Source: Bacteroidota bacterium (lineage in GTDB: Bacteria; Bacteroidota; Ignavibacteria; Ignavibacteriales; Ignavibacteriaceae). From it: a stretch of 49,328 nucleotides of DNA. The translations under genes were made by a program, and so were the position numbers. Positions 7,668 to 15,809 of the stretch are shown here, piece by piece. The stretch spans positions 1-49,328 of the forward strand of contig JAKAJV010000037.1 of assembly GCA_021813585.1 (NCBI GenBank). The letters are read 5' to 3'. The stretch's first letter is position 1, and each line of letters starts with the position of its first letter. The notes beneath the pieces are model-generated. The model had not been told where the DNA came from, ran no database searches, and was given only the letters and a program-made list of their open reading frames with translations.

Positions 7668-10268
7668 TTATTTAACATCCATGTCAATCTTTTGCAAATC
7701 CTTATCCGCGGATGACGAGCCGACCAGTAGATGATAAGTATCCGGCTCAACAACGAATCCCTTTCCGCTTATCCAGCGCTTTAGATATGCGGGCGTAATT
7801 TCGAACTTAACCTTTCTTGTTTCTCCCGGATTCAATGAAACCCTTTCGAATCCTTTCAAAGTCTTTATTGCAATTGTATCCTTTTCAGCCTTAATATAAA
7901 GCTGCACAACTTCATCACCTCTCATTTTTCCCGTGTTGGAAACATCGACGGTAAGGACAGTCGAATCGCCGGCAGCCACGGTATTTTTTGCGACAGCCAG
8001 GTTACTGAATTTAAAAGTAGTATAGCTTAGTCCGTACCCAAACGGGTAAAGCGCCTCGCCTTTGAAATAACGGTAAGTCCTGTTCTGCATATTGTAATCG
8101 TCGAACGGAGGCAGTTGATTTACAGATTTGTAAAAAGTAACAGGCAGCTTACCGCCGGGATTGTAATTGCCGAAAATAACATCGGCAATAGCATCCCCCG
8201 CTGCTTCTCCGCCATACCACGATTCAATAATTCCAGGGATGCTTACATTCTCCCAATCTATAGACACGGCGCTGCCGTTCAGCAGGACTAATATAACTGG
8301 CTTACCGAGCGCAGAAATTTTCTTAATCAAGTCTTCCTGTACGCCGGGAAGATTCAAAGTCATCCTGTCCCCTCCTTTGAATCCCGGAATATTTACTTTC
8401 ATCTCTTCGCCTTCAAGCCTTGGAGATAAACCCATGCACATAATTACCGCATCCGATTTTTTCGCAGCGTCAACTGCTTTCTCTAGAAGATCGTTCTGCG
8501 GGATAGACCATATAAGGTGCATCACTGCAAAGCGCAATACCTCGGAAAATTCTACTTTAATTTTATATGCCTTTCCGGCTGCAAGAAATATTTTTTTATA
8601 ATTATCGTGCGGCTCGTGCTCGTTAAAATAGTCTAGGGAGAGAGAATCATTCACAAATATTTTATAACCATTAAATCCGAATCCGCCTAGGTAATACTCT
8701 CCGGTTTTAGGCGGAACGAGGTATCCGGTCCATCTTACTCCGAAATCGTTATTAGGGAAATCTTTTCGAGGTTTCCCGTTCCACCAATCAAAGTTAATTT
8801 CCTTATCTACTCTTGAAAAGACCGGCCGCCCTTTTAGCTGGTGGTTGTTAAAGTATTCGCCGGTTAATCCGTTTTCATTTTTATCCTTGCTTGTAAAAAG
8901 ATATTCAGATGCAACAAGCTTTAGAGACGGCATGTTATCGGCTACGTTGCAGCCGCGGGCATAATATATTTTAATATTCCTGCCTGCTTTCTTTTTAATG
9001 CCGTCCAGCGGAGTAACCGGATGGGAAGTAAAGCCGTGGTAATTGGCTAACAGTATTTCCGGGTCATCGGCGTTTGGCCCAATTACCGCAATGCTTTTAA
9101 TATCCCTCTTCAACGGTAAGATTGTCTTGTCATTTCTTAGCAGCACAATAGATTCCTCGGCAGCTTTAAGGGCCAGTTCCTGGTGCAGCTTGGAGTCTAC
9201 AACGCTCATATTTATTTTTGAGTAAGGCACCATAGAAGGCGGATCGAACATTCCGAGTTTAATCCTCGCGGTAAATAATCTCTTCACCGAAGTGTCTATT
9301 GCCGCTTCCGAAACCAAGCCTTTTTTGATTGCATCCGTTAAATGATCGTATGTATCACCGCAATTCAAATCCGTTCCGGCCAGCAATGCCTTTGCAGCGG
9401 CATCGCTGGCATTTTTAGCCTGCTTGTGGTACTCATAAATATCCTGTATTGCACCGCAGTCGGATACAACATAACCCTTGAATCCCCACCTGTCTCTTAA
9501 AATTTCATTCAGCAGGGGATCGTTGCTGCAGCATGCGTTCCCTCTAAAGCTGTTATATGCACACATAATCGAAAAAACTCCGGCGTTAACAACGCTTGCT
9601 TTAAATGCCGGAAGGTAAGTCTCATGCAAATCGTAGTCGCTTACATTTATGTCTATCGTGTGTCTCGTCGGTTCTGGTCCGCTATGCACGGCATAATGTT
9701 TGGCAGTAGCTATGGTTTTAAAATAGCGCGCATTATTCCCCTGCATGCCTTTAATAAACTGAACGGCCATTTGCCCGGTTAAATACGGATCTTCACCATA
9801 CGTCTCCATACCTCTTCCCCAGCGCGGGTCCCGGAAGATATTAATATTCGGCGACCAGAATGTAAGTCCCTGATAAATTCCTCTCTGCCCTTTTTCAATT
9901 GCGTCGTTATATTTGGCGCGCGCTTCATCCGAAATAGCGGATGCTACCTTGTACATTAAAGCCCTATCCCAGGCGGCCGCAAGCCCAATAGACTGCGGGA
10001 AGACAGTAGCAATACCGTTACGCGCAACACCGTGAAGGCCTTCATCCCACCAATTATAAGCAGGTATTCCCAGCCTCTTGATTGCAGGCGCATCATAAAC
10101 CATCTGGGATACTTTTTCTTTTAGCGTCAATCTGGATACAATATCTTCGGCTCTTTTCTCGACTGGTAATTTCGGATTAAGGTAGGGCAACTCCTTCTGC
10201 GCATTTACAAAGGCCGGAAAGAAAAGAAGGATTAGAATAATCCGGAGCGGCAACTTTTTTATATTCAT
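7668..10268 (-). CDS. Secreted GH3 beta-glycosidase with PA14 domain
   Basis: Glycoside hydrolase family 3, probably beta-xylosidase or beta-glucosidase, acting on oligosaccharides from plant or microbial polysaccharides. I place the start at 10268, 16 codons inside the longest frame (10316), because this gives a clean signal peptide (MNIKKLPLRIILILLFF... ending FVNAQ). The N-terminal barrel has YNWWDEGLHGVARNG, typical of the xylosidase branch, and the nucleophile aspartate in GYVVSDCGA (residue 270 from this start). The second domain (SIVLLRND...) is split by a PA14 module (NGLTGEYFNN... to about 120 residues later), a carbohydrate-contacting insert known in GH3. A fibronectin III-like domain ends the protein. 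No transporter or SusCD pair is adjacent. Confidence 0.92.
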   Translation of the reverse strand: MNIKKLPLRIILILLFFPAFVNAQKELPYLNPKLPVEKRAEDIVSRLTLKEKVSQMVYDAPAIKRLGIPAYNWWDEGLHGVARNGIATVFPQSIGLAAAWDRALMYKVASAISDEARAKYNDAIEKGQRGIYQGLTFWSPNINIFRDPRWGRGMETYGEDPYLTGQMAVQFIKGMQGNNARYFKTIATAKHYAVHSGPEPTRHTIDINVSDYDLHETYLPAFKASVVNAGVFSIMCAYNSFRGNACCSNDPLLNEILRDRWGFKGYVVSDCGAIQDIYEYHKQAKNASDAAAKALLAGTDLNCGDTYDHLTDAIKKGLVSEAAIDTSVKRLFTARIKLGMFDPPSMVPYSKINMSVVDSKLHQELALKAAEESIVLLRNDKTILPLKRDIKSIAVIGPNADDPEILLANYHGFTSHPVTPLDGIKKKAGRNIKIYYARGCNVADNMPSLKLVASEYLFTSKDKNENGLTGEYFNNHQLKGRPVFSRVDKEINFDWWNGKPRKDFPNNDFGVRWTGYLVPPKTGEYYLGGFGFNGYKIFVNDSLSLDYFNEHEPHDNYKKIFLAAGKAYKIKVEFSEVLRFAVMHLIWSIPQNDLLEKAVDAAKKSDAVIMCMGLSPRLEGEEMKVNIPGFKGGDRMTLNLPGVQEDLIKKISALGKPVILVLLNGSAVSIDWENVSIPGIIESWYGGEAAGDAIADVIFGNYNPGGKLPVTFYKSVNQLPPFDDYNMQNRTYRYFKGEALYPFGYGLSYTTFKFSNLAVAKNTVAAGDSTVLTVDVSNTGKMRGDEVVQLYIKAEKDTIAIKTLKGFERVSLNPGETRKVKFEITPAYLKRWISGKGFVVEPDTYHLLVGSSSADKDLQKIDMDVK

Positions 10269-10548
10269 AAATTCATTTTTAGCGATGAACACCCGGCTGA
10301 CGAATGAAGTATTCATAAGAGGCCTAAAGTAATATTTGTTGGAAATTATTTGGAGTTCACTTTACGCAAAAATTCAGAACTCATCCCCCTCACCCCCTTC
10401 TCTTGGCAAGAGAAGGGGGACTGGGAGGTTGAGTTTATATTCAAACAGATAAATTCTGAGTAAGGTAACTTATTTATTAAAATTTAATTTCAAAATAGAG
10501 GAGATAGGAATAAAAGGCAAAGAATTTTATTACGTTAAGGCTGGCCGG
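10269..10548. other. Gap between GH3 gene and hydrogenase-like operon
   Basis: This 280-bp gap lies between two minus-strand genes and has no coding potential that I can support. Its one structured element is the C-rich/G-rich hairpin at 10378-10435, listed separately. The rest is A+T-rich and should hold the end of the hydrogenase-like operon transcript and the GH3 promoter, neither of which I can pinpoint. Confidence 0.6.
10378..10435. repeat. REP/MITE-like hairpin element
   Basis: A nearly palindromic block. The inner arms CCCCCTTCTCTTG (10393-10405) and CAAGAGAAGGGGG (10407-10419) are exact complements, flanked by weaker outer arms AACTCA (10378-10383) and TGAGTT (10430-10435). It is far more G/C-polarised than its surroundings. 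The CCCCTC-CCCCTTCTC style is common in dispersed intergenic repeats of many bacteria. Transcribed, it would form a very stable hairpin and could end or protect the upstream operon mRNA, but there is no adjacent T-run on either strand. Only one copy is visible in this window. Confidence 0.6.
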
Positions 10549-11307
10549 TTATTTTTTTATGAACTTAAGAACCGCGTTAATAAAGGTAAGAGGATGGGGC
10601 GGACAGCCCGGGATGAACAAATCAACTTTAACTTCGTCCAGAAACTCGCGGTTAAGCTCAAGCGACCCTGCAAAGATTCCACCGCTGATCGAACAGGCAC
10701 CGAAAGCAATTACAAGCTTCGGAGTGCCGATGCTTCTGTACGCATCTTTTAAAGCCGGCGCCATATTTTTAGAAATGGGACCTGTTATTACTATCCCGTC
10801 GGCATGCCGGGGCGATGCTACAAAATCAATTCCGAATCTTCCCATATCAAAATTTACATTGCTGCAAGCGCCCAGCTCCATCTCGCAGCCGTTGCAGCCG
10901 CCGGCTGAGACCTGTCTTAACTTTAGAGAATGCCCGAACATCTTCTTAATTTCTTTTGCAGAATCAATTGCAGCCTGCTCATACTCCTTAAAACTTTTTC
11001 CGGATGTTATATTCAACAATTGTCTTTTAGAGCTGGCTGTCTTATGCTCGCTCGTAAATTTTATTGCGCCGGTTGTACAGGCTTTTTCGCACTCTCCGCA
11101 AAATATGCATCTGCCAAGATCAACTGAAAGAGGATTTATTTCAATTGCCCCGGTAGGACAAATGTCTTTACAATTTACGTAGCCCCCTTCGCATTTAGAT
11201 TCGTCAATTACCGGAAACCCTCTGTGAGTTGATAATAGTTCCGTGCCTCTAACATCGGGGATTGCCTGGTAACCGTGCTGTTTTCTTAGTTTAATTAAAT
11301 CCAACAT
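10549..11307 (-). CDS. Hydrogenase-like small subunit fused to 2x[4Fe-4S] ferredoxin domain
   Basis: Electron-transfer subunit of the hydrogenase-4-like complex, equivalent to HyfH plus HyfI (NuoI plus NuoB) in one 252-residue chain. The N-terminal half is a ferredoxin domain. The second motif is complete (Cys67, 70, 73, 77 in CIFCGECEKACTTGAI), while the first has only three cysteines (Cys39, 46, 50; ESKCEGGYVNCKDICP). The C-terminal half is NuoB-like with the ligands of the proximal cluster present: Cys138 and Cys141 (AGGCNGCEMEL), Cys205 (FGACSISGG) and Cys235 (PGCPPHP). CxxC rather than the CC pair of complex I marks it as hydrogenase-type. It is the last gene of the operon, 18 bp after the large subunit gene. 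Confidence 0.88.
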   Translation of the reverse strand: MLDLIKLRKQHGYQAIPDVRGTELLSTHRGFPVIDESKCEGGYVNCKDICPTGAIEINPLSVDLGRCIFCGECEKACTTGAIKFTSEHKTASSKRQLLNITSGKSFKEYEQAAIDSAKEIKKMFGHSLKLRQVSAGGCNGCEMELGACSNVNFDMGRFGIDFVASPRHADGIVITGPISKNMAPALKDAYRSIGTPKLVIAFGACSISGGIFAGSLELNREFLDEVKVDLFIPGCPPHPLTFINAVLKFIKK

Positions 11308-11325
11308 TTGATGCCTGCATAAAAT

Positions 11326-12813
11326 TTATAAATCAAAACCGCTGTAGGATAGGTTGAAGCTTTTATTACAAAGCGGGAAATCCGAGATACCTTCATTCCT
11401 AACCGCTAGGGAAAGAGCAAACCAATTATGGAATGAAGGGTCTTTTATTTTTACCCGGCTTAGCTTGCCGTCTTTGCCGGTAATTAAGACATAAGCTATT
11501 TCGCCGCGCCAGCCTTCGCAGAGCGAAACGGCAAATTTTTCTGCGTCGAGCTGTTTAACATCTTTTTTAATTTCCCCGGCAGTAAAATTTTCGAGCTGTT
11601 CTTTAATAATTTTTATCGACTGCTGAACTTCTATAAAGCGTATATAGGCGCGGGCAAACACATCGCCGGAGTTTAAGGTTAATTTATGGACGGGGAAAAA
11701 CTCATATCCTCCGGACGGATGGTCCGATCTTACATCAACTGCAAGCCCGCTTGCCCGTGCAGCCGGTCCAACCATGCCGATTTCCCTTGCGGTTTCTTTA
11801 CTAACAATACCGGTCTTTTCAAATCTTTCCAGAACCGATGCAGAAGAGAATAAGACTTCTGCGGCAAGAGTTGTTTCGTCATTTAAGCGGTCCATAGTCG
11901 AAATAATTTTACCTGCAAGCGCGGTAGAAATATCGAAATTAATTCCGCCAGCCGTAATCAATCCTCTTCCGAACCTGTTGCCGCAGAGCGCCATGGTAGT
12001 GTTTATTATTTTTGTCCGCAGCGCTCCGAATACAGAGCTGCCTGTTAAATATCCTACATCGGTCGAAAGCGCCGAAAGGTCGCCGAGGTGGACTGCGATC
12101 CTCTCAAGCTCAAGTGCAGATGTTCTTATCTGCTTTGCTCTTCTTGTTATATCCAGATTTGAAAGAGACTCGACCGCAGAGGCGAATGCACCGCTATGCC
12201 CAATTACAGAATCGCCCGCTACAGACTCAGCAAGTTTTAAAAGATAAGTCTGCCGTGCGTTATTTCTAACGAACAGTTCTTCTATTCCGCGGTGCTGGAA
12301 TCCCAGTTTGATTTCCAGCTGATAGATTTTTTCGCCGTGGCAGGAGAATCTAAAATGACCGGGTTCGATTACGCCCGCATGGATGGGACCGACACCGACT
12401 TCGTGCACGTCTTGGCCGCTCATGCCGAAGAACTCGTATTTTTCCTCCCGGCTGTTGATACCGGGAATTCCCTTTCTTACAGGCTTAAGCCATGGATGGC
12501 CTTCAGGCTTTATTCCAAACTGCTCGTATAATTCTCTTTCAAAAAGATGAGCGGAGGAAACTAGCGGAGTAATAGAACGGTAAGATTTATTGCCGTCGAA
12601 ATTTGAAGATGACACAAAGAGCTTCGATGAATTGTCATCTGCTAAAATTACATAGAGGGTAACTATATCCTTTTCCTCGTTCCCGAAAAATTGAACCAGC
12701 CGTTTACCGCTTCTTAACCCGCCGGCAATCTCCCCGGTTAAATCGTCAACATGCACGCGCGGAATATCTTTAAGAGATACGGATTGAAGGTTTTTTATTT
12801 CAAGCCAGTTCAT
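11326..12813 (-). CDS. Hydrogenase-4-like large subunit lacking the NiFe ligands (Ehr type)
   Basis: Homologue of HyfG/HycE, with a NuoC-like N-terminal part (about residues 1-125, ending FERELYEQFGI) fused to a NuoD/NiFe-type part (GPIHAGVIEPGHFRF at 142-156). In hydrogenases two CxxC motifs bind nickel-iron. Here the first is ESVAGDSVIGHS, with Ala199 and Ser202 where the ERVCGICGFxHS pattern has cysteines. The C-terminal motif is NLSYSGFDL, with Ser489 and Gly492 in place of the cysteines of DPCYSCTDR. All four ligands are therefore gone and H2 chemistry is very unlikely. Such subunits are known in the Ehr (energy-converting hydrogenase related) complexes, whose substrate is unsettled. Length is 495 residues, somewhat shorter than HycE. 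Confidence 0.9.
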   Translation of the reverse strand: MNWLEIKNLQSVSLKDIPRVHVDDLTGEIAGGLRSGKRLVQFFGNEEKDIVTLYVILADDNSSKLFVSSSNFDGNKSYRSITPLVSSAHLFERELYEQFGIKPEGHPWLKPVRKGIPGINSREEKYEFFGMSGQDVHEVGVGPIHAGVIEPGHFRFSCHGEKIYQLEIKLGFQHRGIEELFVRNNARQTYLLKLAESVAGDSVIGHSGAFASAVESLSNLDITRRAKQIRTSALELERIAVHLGDLSALSTDVGYLTGSSVFGALRTKIINTTMALCGNRFGRGLITAGGINFDISTALAGKIISTMDRLNDETTLAAEVLFSSASVLERFEKTGIVSKETAREIGMVGPAARASGLAVDVRSDHPSGGYEFFPVHKLTLNSGDVFARAYIRFIEVQQSIKIIKEQLENFTAGEIKKDVKQLDAEKFAVSLCEGWRGEIAYVLITGKDGKLSRVKIKDPSFHNWFALSLAVRNEGISDFPLCNKSFNLSYSGFDL

Positions 12814-12826
12814 ATTATAGACCTCA

Positions 12827-14263
12827 TTACCGGAGAAAATTAGCTGCGCTGTTAAGGAATGAATATATTTGCGGCGAAATATTTATTCCCACAATAAATA
12901 GGATAAAAAGCAAAACCATCTGCGGCGCATAAGCTGCAAATCCATTTTTATTTATTAAGTTTTTATCTGCCGGAGCTTCACCGAAAGCCATTTTAAATAC
13001 GGCGTTGGCCATACCAAATGCCACAATTACCAGAAACAGAAAGAATGGTACAGCAAGCCAGCTAAGGCCTTCCATCCAAAGCGCCTTTACTATAAGAAAT
13101 TTACTTAAGAATATAGGGAACGGCGGCATTCCTATTATTGCAAGCATAGAAACAATCCAGAGCCAGCCGGTACGGGAATCGCTCATTAATAAACCGGAGA
13201 CAGGCTCAATTTTTTTACTCTTGTGCAGATAAAGAATATTTCCCGATGTAAGAAACAGCGAAGTCTTTGATAGAGAGTGTGCCAGCACGTGAAGCATTAA
13301 TGCAAATACACCATACTTACCAAGGGCAATACCTATAAATAATATTCCCATGTTTTCGATTGAAGAATATGCCAGCATCCGTTTGTAATTCTTTATCCGA
13401 AGCATATACACGGCGCTTATCATTAACGATAAAAATCCTGTTAACAGGAAGAGGAAATCGGAAAAGCCTTCCAGGTGTGCGCTGATAAAAATTTTCTGTA
13501 CGCGCAATAATCCCAGCAAAGCGGAGTTTAAAAGCGTACCGGACAAAAGTGCCGATACCGGCGAAGGCGCCTCGGAATGCGCATCCGGAAGCCATGCATG
13601 TATTGGCGCTATGCCTATCTTCGTACCTAATCCTACAAAGATAAAAGCAAAGGAAACTTTTAACCAAAAAGGATTTATCTGCGAGGCCTTATTGTATAGG
13701 TCGGTAAAGAACAGCGAATCAATACTCCGGCTGCCTATTGTAAGAAGAATGATTCCGACAAAGGCCAGCGCAATACCCACCGAACATATGTAAATATATT
13801 TCCACGATGCCTCAAGCGAGGATTTTTTCTTTTCAAAATAGATAAGCAGGGCACTGGTTAAAGTTGTTGCCTCTACAAAAACCCACATTAAAGCCAGATG
13901 CGCCGCTAATATTACTCCTGCCATTGCAACAACAAAAAACTGAATCTCGGCTATGTATATCGATTCTTGTTTCAGAGTAAAGCTATGCGACTTAAAATAA
14001 AACAAGCTGTACACAGATACCGATGCAAAAACAAGCGTCATTACGGTAAAGAAGAACAGCCCGACTGAGTCAAACTGAAAGTACGGCATTAACCAATCGG
14101 GAAGTATGTACCATTCTATTTTCAAGTATTCGGCGAAAGCCGCCATGATGTAAATTAACGGCGGGGCTAATAATGCAATGCGACTGATTATCCTTTTAGG
14201 AAGAGCTAAAGCAATTACGGCTAATATTACGGGCGCAAAAAAAATCAGACTAATCATCCTCAA
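12827..14263 (-). CDS. HyfF-like antiporter membrane subunit
   Basis: Proton/sodium-translocating membrane subunit of the hydrogenase-like complex, related to HyfF, MrpD and NuoN/M. The 478 residues form about 14 membrane segments. The family signature LPDAHSEAPSPVSALLSG is present, with conserved charged residues in TM5-TM8 including VFVEATTL and the lysine/histidine regions (FVGLGTKIGIAPIHAWLP; LHVLAHSLSKTSLFLTSGN). Its stop codon is 13 bp before the large subunit gene, and its start overlaps the HyfE-like gene by 4 bp (ATGA), indicating translational coupling. A coupled ion pump role is inferred from the family. Confidence 0.9.
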   Translation of the reverse strand: MRMISLIFFAPVILAVIALALPKRIISRIALLAPPLIYIMAAFAEYLKIEWYILPDWLMPYFQFDSVGLFFFTVMTLVFASVSVYSLFYFKSHSFTLKQESIYIAEIQFFVVAMAGVILAAHLALMWVFVEATTLTSALLIYFEKKKSSLEASWKYIYICSVGIALAFVGIILLTIGSRSIDSLFFTDLYNKASQINPFWLKVSFAFIFVGLGTKIGIAPIHAWLPDAHSEAPSPVSALLSGTLLNSALLGLLRVQKIFISAHLEGFSDFLFLLTGFLSLMISAVYMLRIKNYKRMLAYSSIENMGILFIGIALGKYGVFALMLHVLAHSLSKTSLFLTSGNILYLHKSKKIEPVSGLLMSDSRTGWLWIVSMLAIIGMPPFPIFLSKFLIVKALWMEGLSWLAVPFFLFLVIVAFGMANAVFKMAFGEAPADKNLINKNGFAAYAPQMVLLFILFIVGINISPQIYSFLNSAANFLR

Positions 14264-14895
14264 TCCCTCAGTTCGGTTAATATATCTACATGGCTGCCGT
14301 CGTACATTTCCTGTATCTTGTTAAAGAAGATAACGAACAAATAAATTCCCACGAATAGATCCAGCAGCACGCCGATATTAACCAGCATCGGCATTTCATT
14401 AGCAACCGAAAGCGACAGCAGGAAGATCCCGTTCTCCAGTATCATGTAGCAAAGGATATGTGTGATTATTCTTTTTCGATTGACTATTAGGAACAAGCTT
14501 GCAACAATTAATACGAGCGACATTCCGAAGTACAAAGGCTTAATGCCGGCATTTGTTCTGGCAGCCCAAAATGCCGCAACGAATCCGAACATGAAAATTC
14601 CGCTTGCTATAAGAATGGAATAGAACTGGGAAATATACGGCTCAACCTCTCTTCCAATTTCGTTTTTCCTTATCACCCTTAGTAAGAAAACCGGTATGAA
14701 AACCGCCTTTATCAATAAAGTCTCAAACATCAGGAATCCTAGATTCAACCAATTTATTTTATGTATATCGGTTATTACCAGAAGGAAAAGAAAAACACCC
14801 TGCAAGGCCAGTGTTTTAACGTAAGATTCGATTCTGCTTACGGCAAAAACATACAGCACGCTTGTGCCCAAAAGAATAATCAGAATATTTGTCAT
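14260..14895 (-). CDS. HyfE-like small membrane subunit
   Basis: A 211-residue hydrophobic protein with about six membrane segments. It resembles HyfE and the NuoK-like part of group 4 hydrogenases, with the motif ITHILCYMILENGIFLLSLS followed by MPMLVNIGVLLDLFVG. HyfE-like subunits line the ion path between the membrane arm and the peripheral arm. The gene overlaps both neighbours by 4 bp (ATGA at each end), so the membrane subunits are probably made in fixed ratio. No HyfD homologue is present in this operon. Confidence 0.85.
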   Translation of the reverse strand: MTNILIILLGTSVLYVFAVSRIESYVKTLALQGVFLFLLVITDIHKINWLNLGFLMFETLLIKAVFIPVFLLRVIRKNEIGREVEPYISQFYSILIASGIFMFGFVAAFWAARTNAGIKPLYFGMSLVLIVASLFLIVNRKRIITHILCYMILENGIFLLSLSVANEMPMLVNIGVLLDLFVGIYLFVIFFNKIQEMYDGSHVDILTELRD

Positions 14896-15806
14896 TTAAC
14901 TCCTCTCAAAAAGAAAGCAATTACAGCAAAGGCCGTCAGCGAGAGCGCCGTCATTACGAAAATGAACTGAGGCACGTGGGACATCCTTGAACGTGCTATG
15001 AACGATTCAATCAAACCTATCGCTGTAAAAATCATTAATAAGATTAAGAAGAAGGATGCCATGACTAAAAGTAAATTAGGAAAAGCCGGCACAACCAAAT
15101 CGGATATCAGTATAGAAAGTACGGTCATCTTTAAGCCTGAAGAATAAAGAATAAAAGCCAGGTCCGGTCCTGAATAATCCAGTATCATAACTTCGTGGAT
15201 CATGGTCAATTCGAGATGGGTATTCGGGTCGTCAACCGGTATCCTGCTGCCTTCAACCAGAAGCATAATGAAAAGAGAAATAACCAACAGGATTTTTACC
15301 AGCACACTGTAGCCCGCGCTTACGCTTAATGAAGAAAAGATAACACTGAACGATGTTTGGCTTGTTAATAAGGCCAGAGAGCCGACTACAATAAAAAAGG
15401 CAGTCTCTACAATAGTGGAATATGTAGCTTCTCTGCTGGCGCCCATTCCTTCGAAGCTGCTTCCGGTATCCAGCGCCGCCAGCACCATAATAAATTTCGA
15501 GAATCCAAAAGCATATGCGAAGAGTACAAAATCCCCTGGGAAGCTGATTACGGAACCGTAAAATGGGAACGGGATTAACAATAAAGCAAAAACCGCCGAT
15601 GCAATGCTTATGGACGGGAATGCCTGAAATATAAATGAGGTTGTCCTGCTTATAACTTCGCCTTTGCGGATTAATTTCATAAAATCGTAATATGGCTGCA
15701 AAATAGGCGAGCCTTTTCTTCCCGCCCAGACGGCCTTTACTTTGTTTATAATGCCGAGAAAGAAAAACGGCGAGACTAAAATTACTATAACCAACAGCAG
15801 CTTCAT
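14892..15806 (-). CDS. HyfC/HycD-like (NuoH-like) membrane subunit
   Basis: The 304-residue NuoH-type subunit that anchors the peripheral electron-transfer arm to the membrane. It has about eight membrane helices and the conserved cytoplasmic loops of the family: VWAGRKGSPILQPYYDFMKL near the N-terminus and EGSRIPVDDPNTHLELTMIH (close to E. coli HycD), followed by EVMILDYSGPDLA. The acidic residues of these loops form the entry to the proton channel in complex I relatives. It lies 3 bp after the HyfB-like gene and overlaps the HyfE-like gene by 4 bp. Confidence 0.9.
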   Translation of the reverse strand: MKLLLVIVILVSPFFFLGIINKVKAVWAGRKGSPILQPYYDFMKLIRKGEVISRTTSFIFQAFPSISIASAVFALLLIPFPFYGSVISFPGDFVLFAYAFGFSKFIMVLAALDTGSSFEGMGASREATYSTIVETAFFIVVGSLALLTSQTSFSVIFSSLSVSAGYSVLVKILLVISLFIMLLVEGSRIPVDDPNTHLELTMIHEVMILDYSGPDLAFILYSSGLKMTVLSILISDLVVPAFPNLLLVMASFFLILLMIFTAIGLIESFIARSRMSHVPQFIFVMTALSLTAFAVIAFFLRGVK

Positions 15807-15809
15807 TTT

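Noticed and set aside
10559-11182. A 207-codon open frame on the plus strand opposite the hydrogenase-like small subunit gene.
   Set aside because: The opposite strand carries a clear FeS protein with intact cysteine motifs. The plus-strand translation has no family motif or ribosome site and is a shadow.
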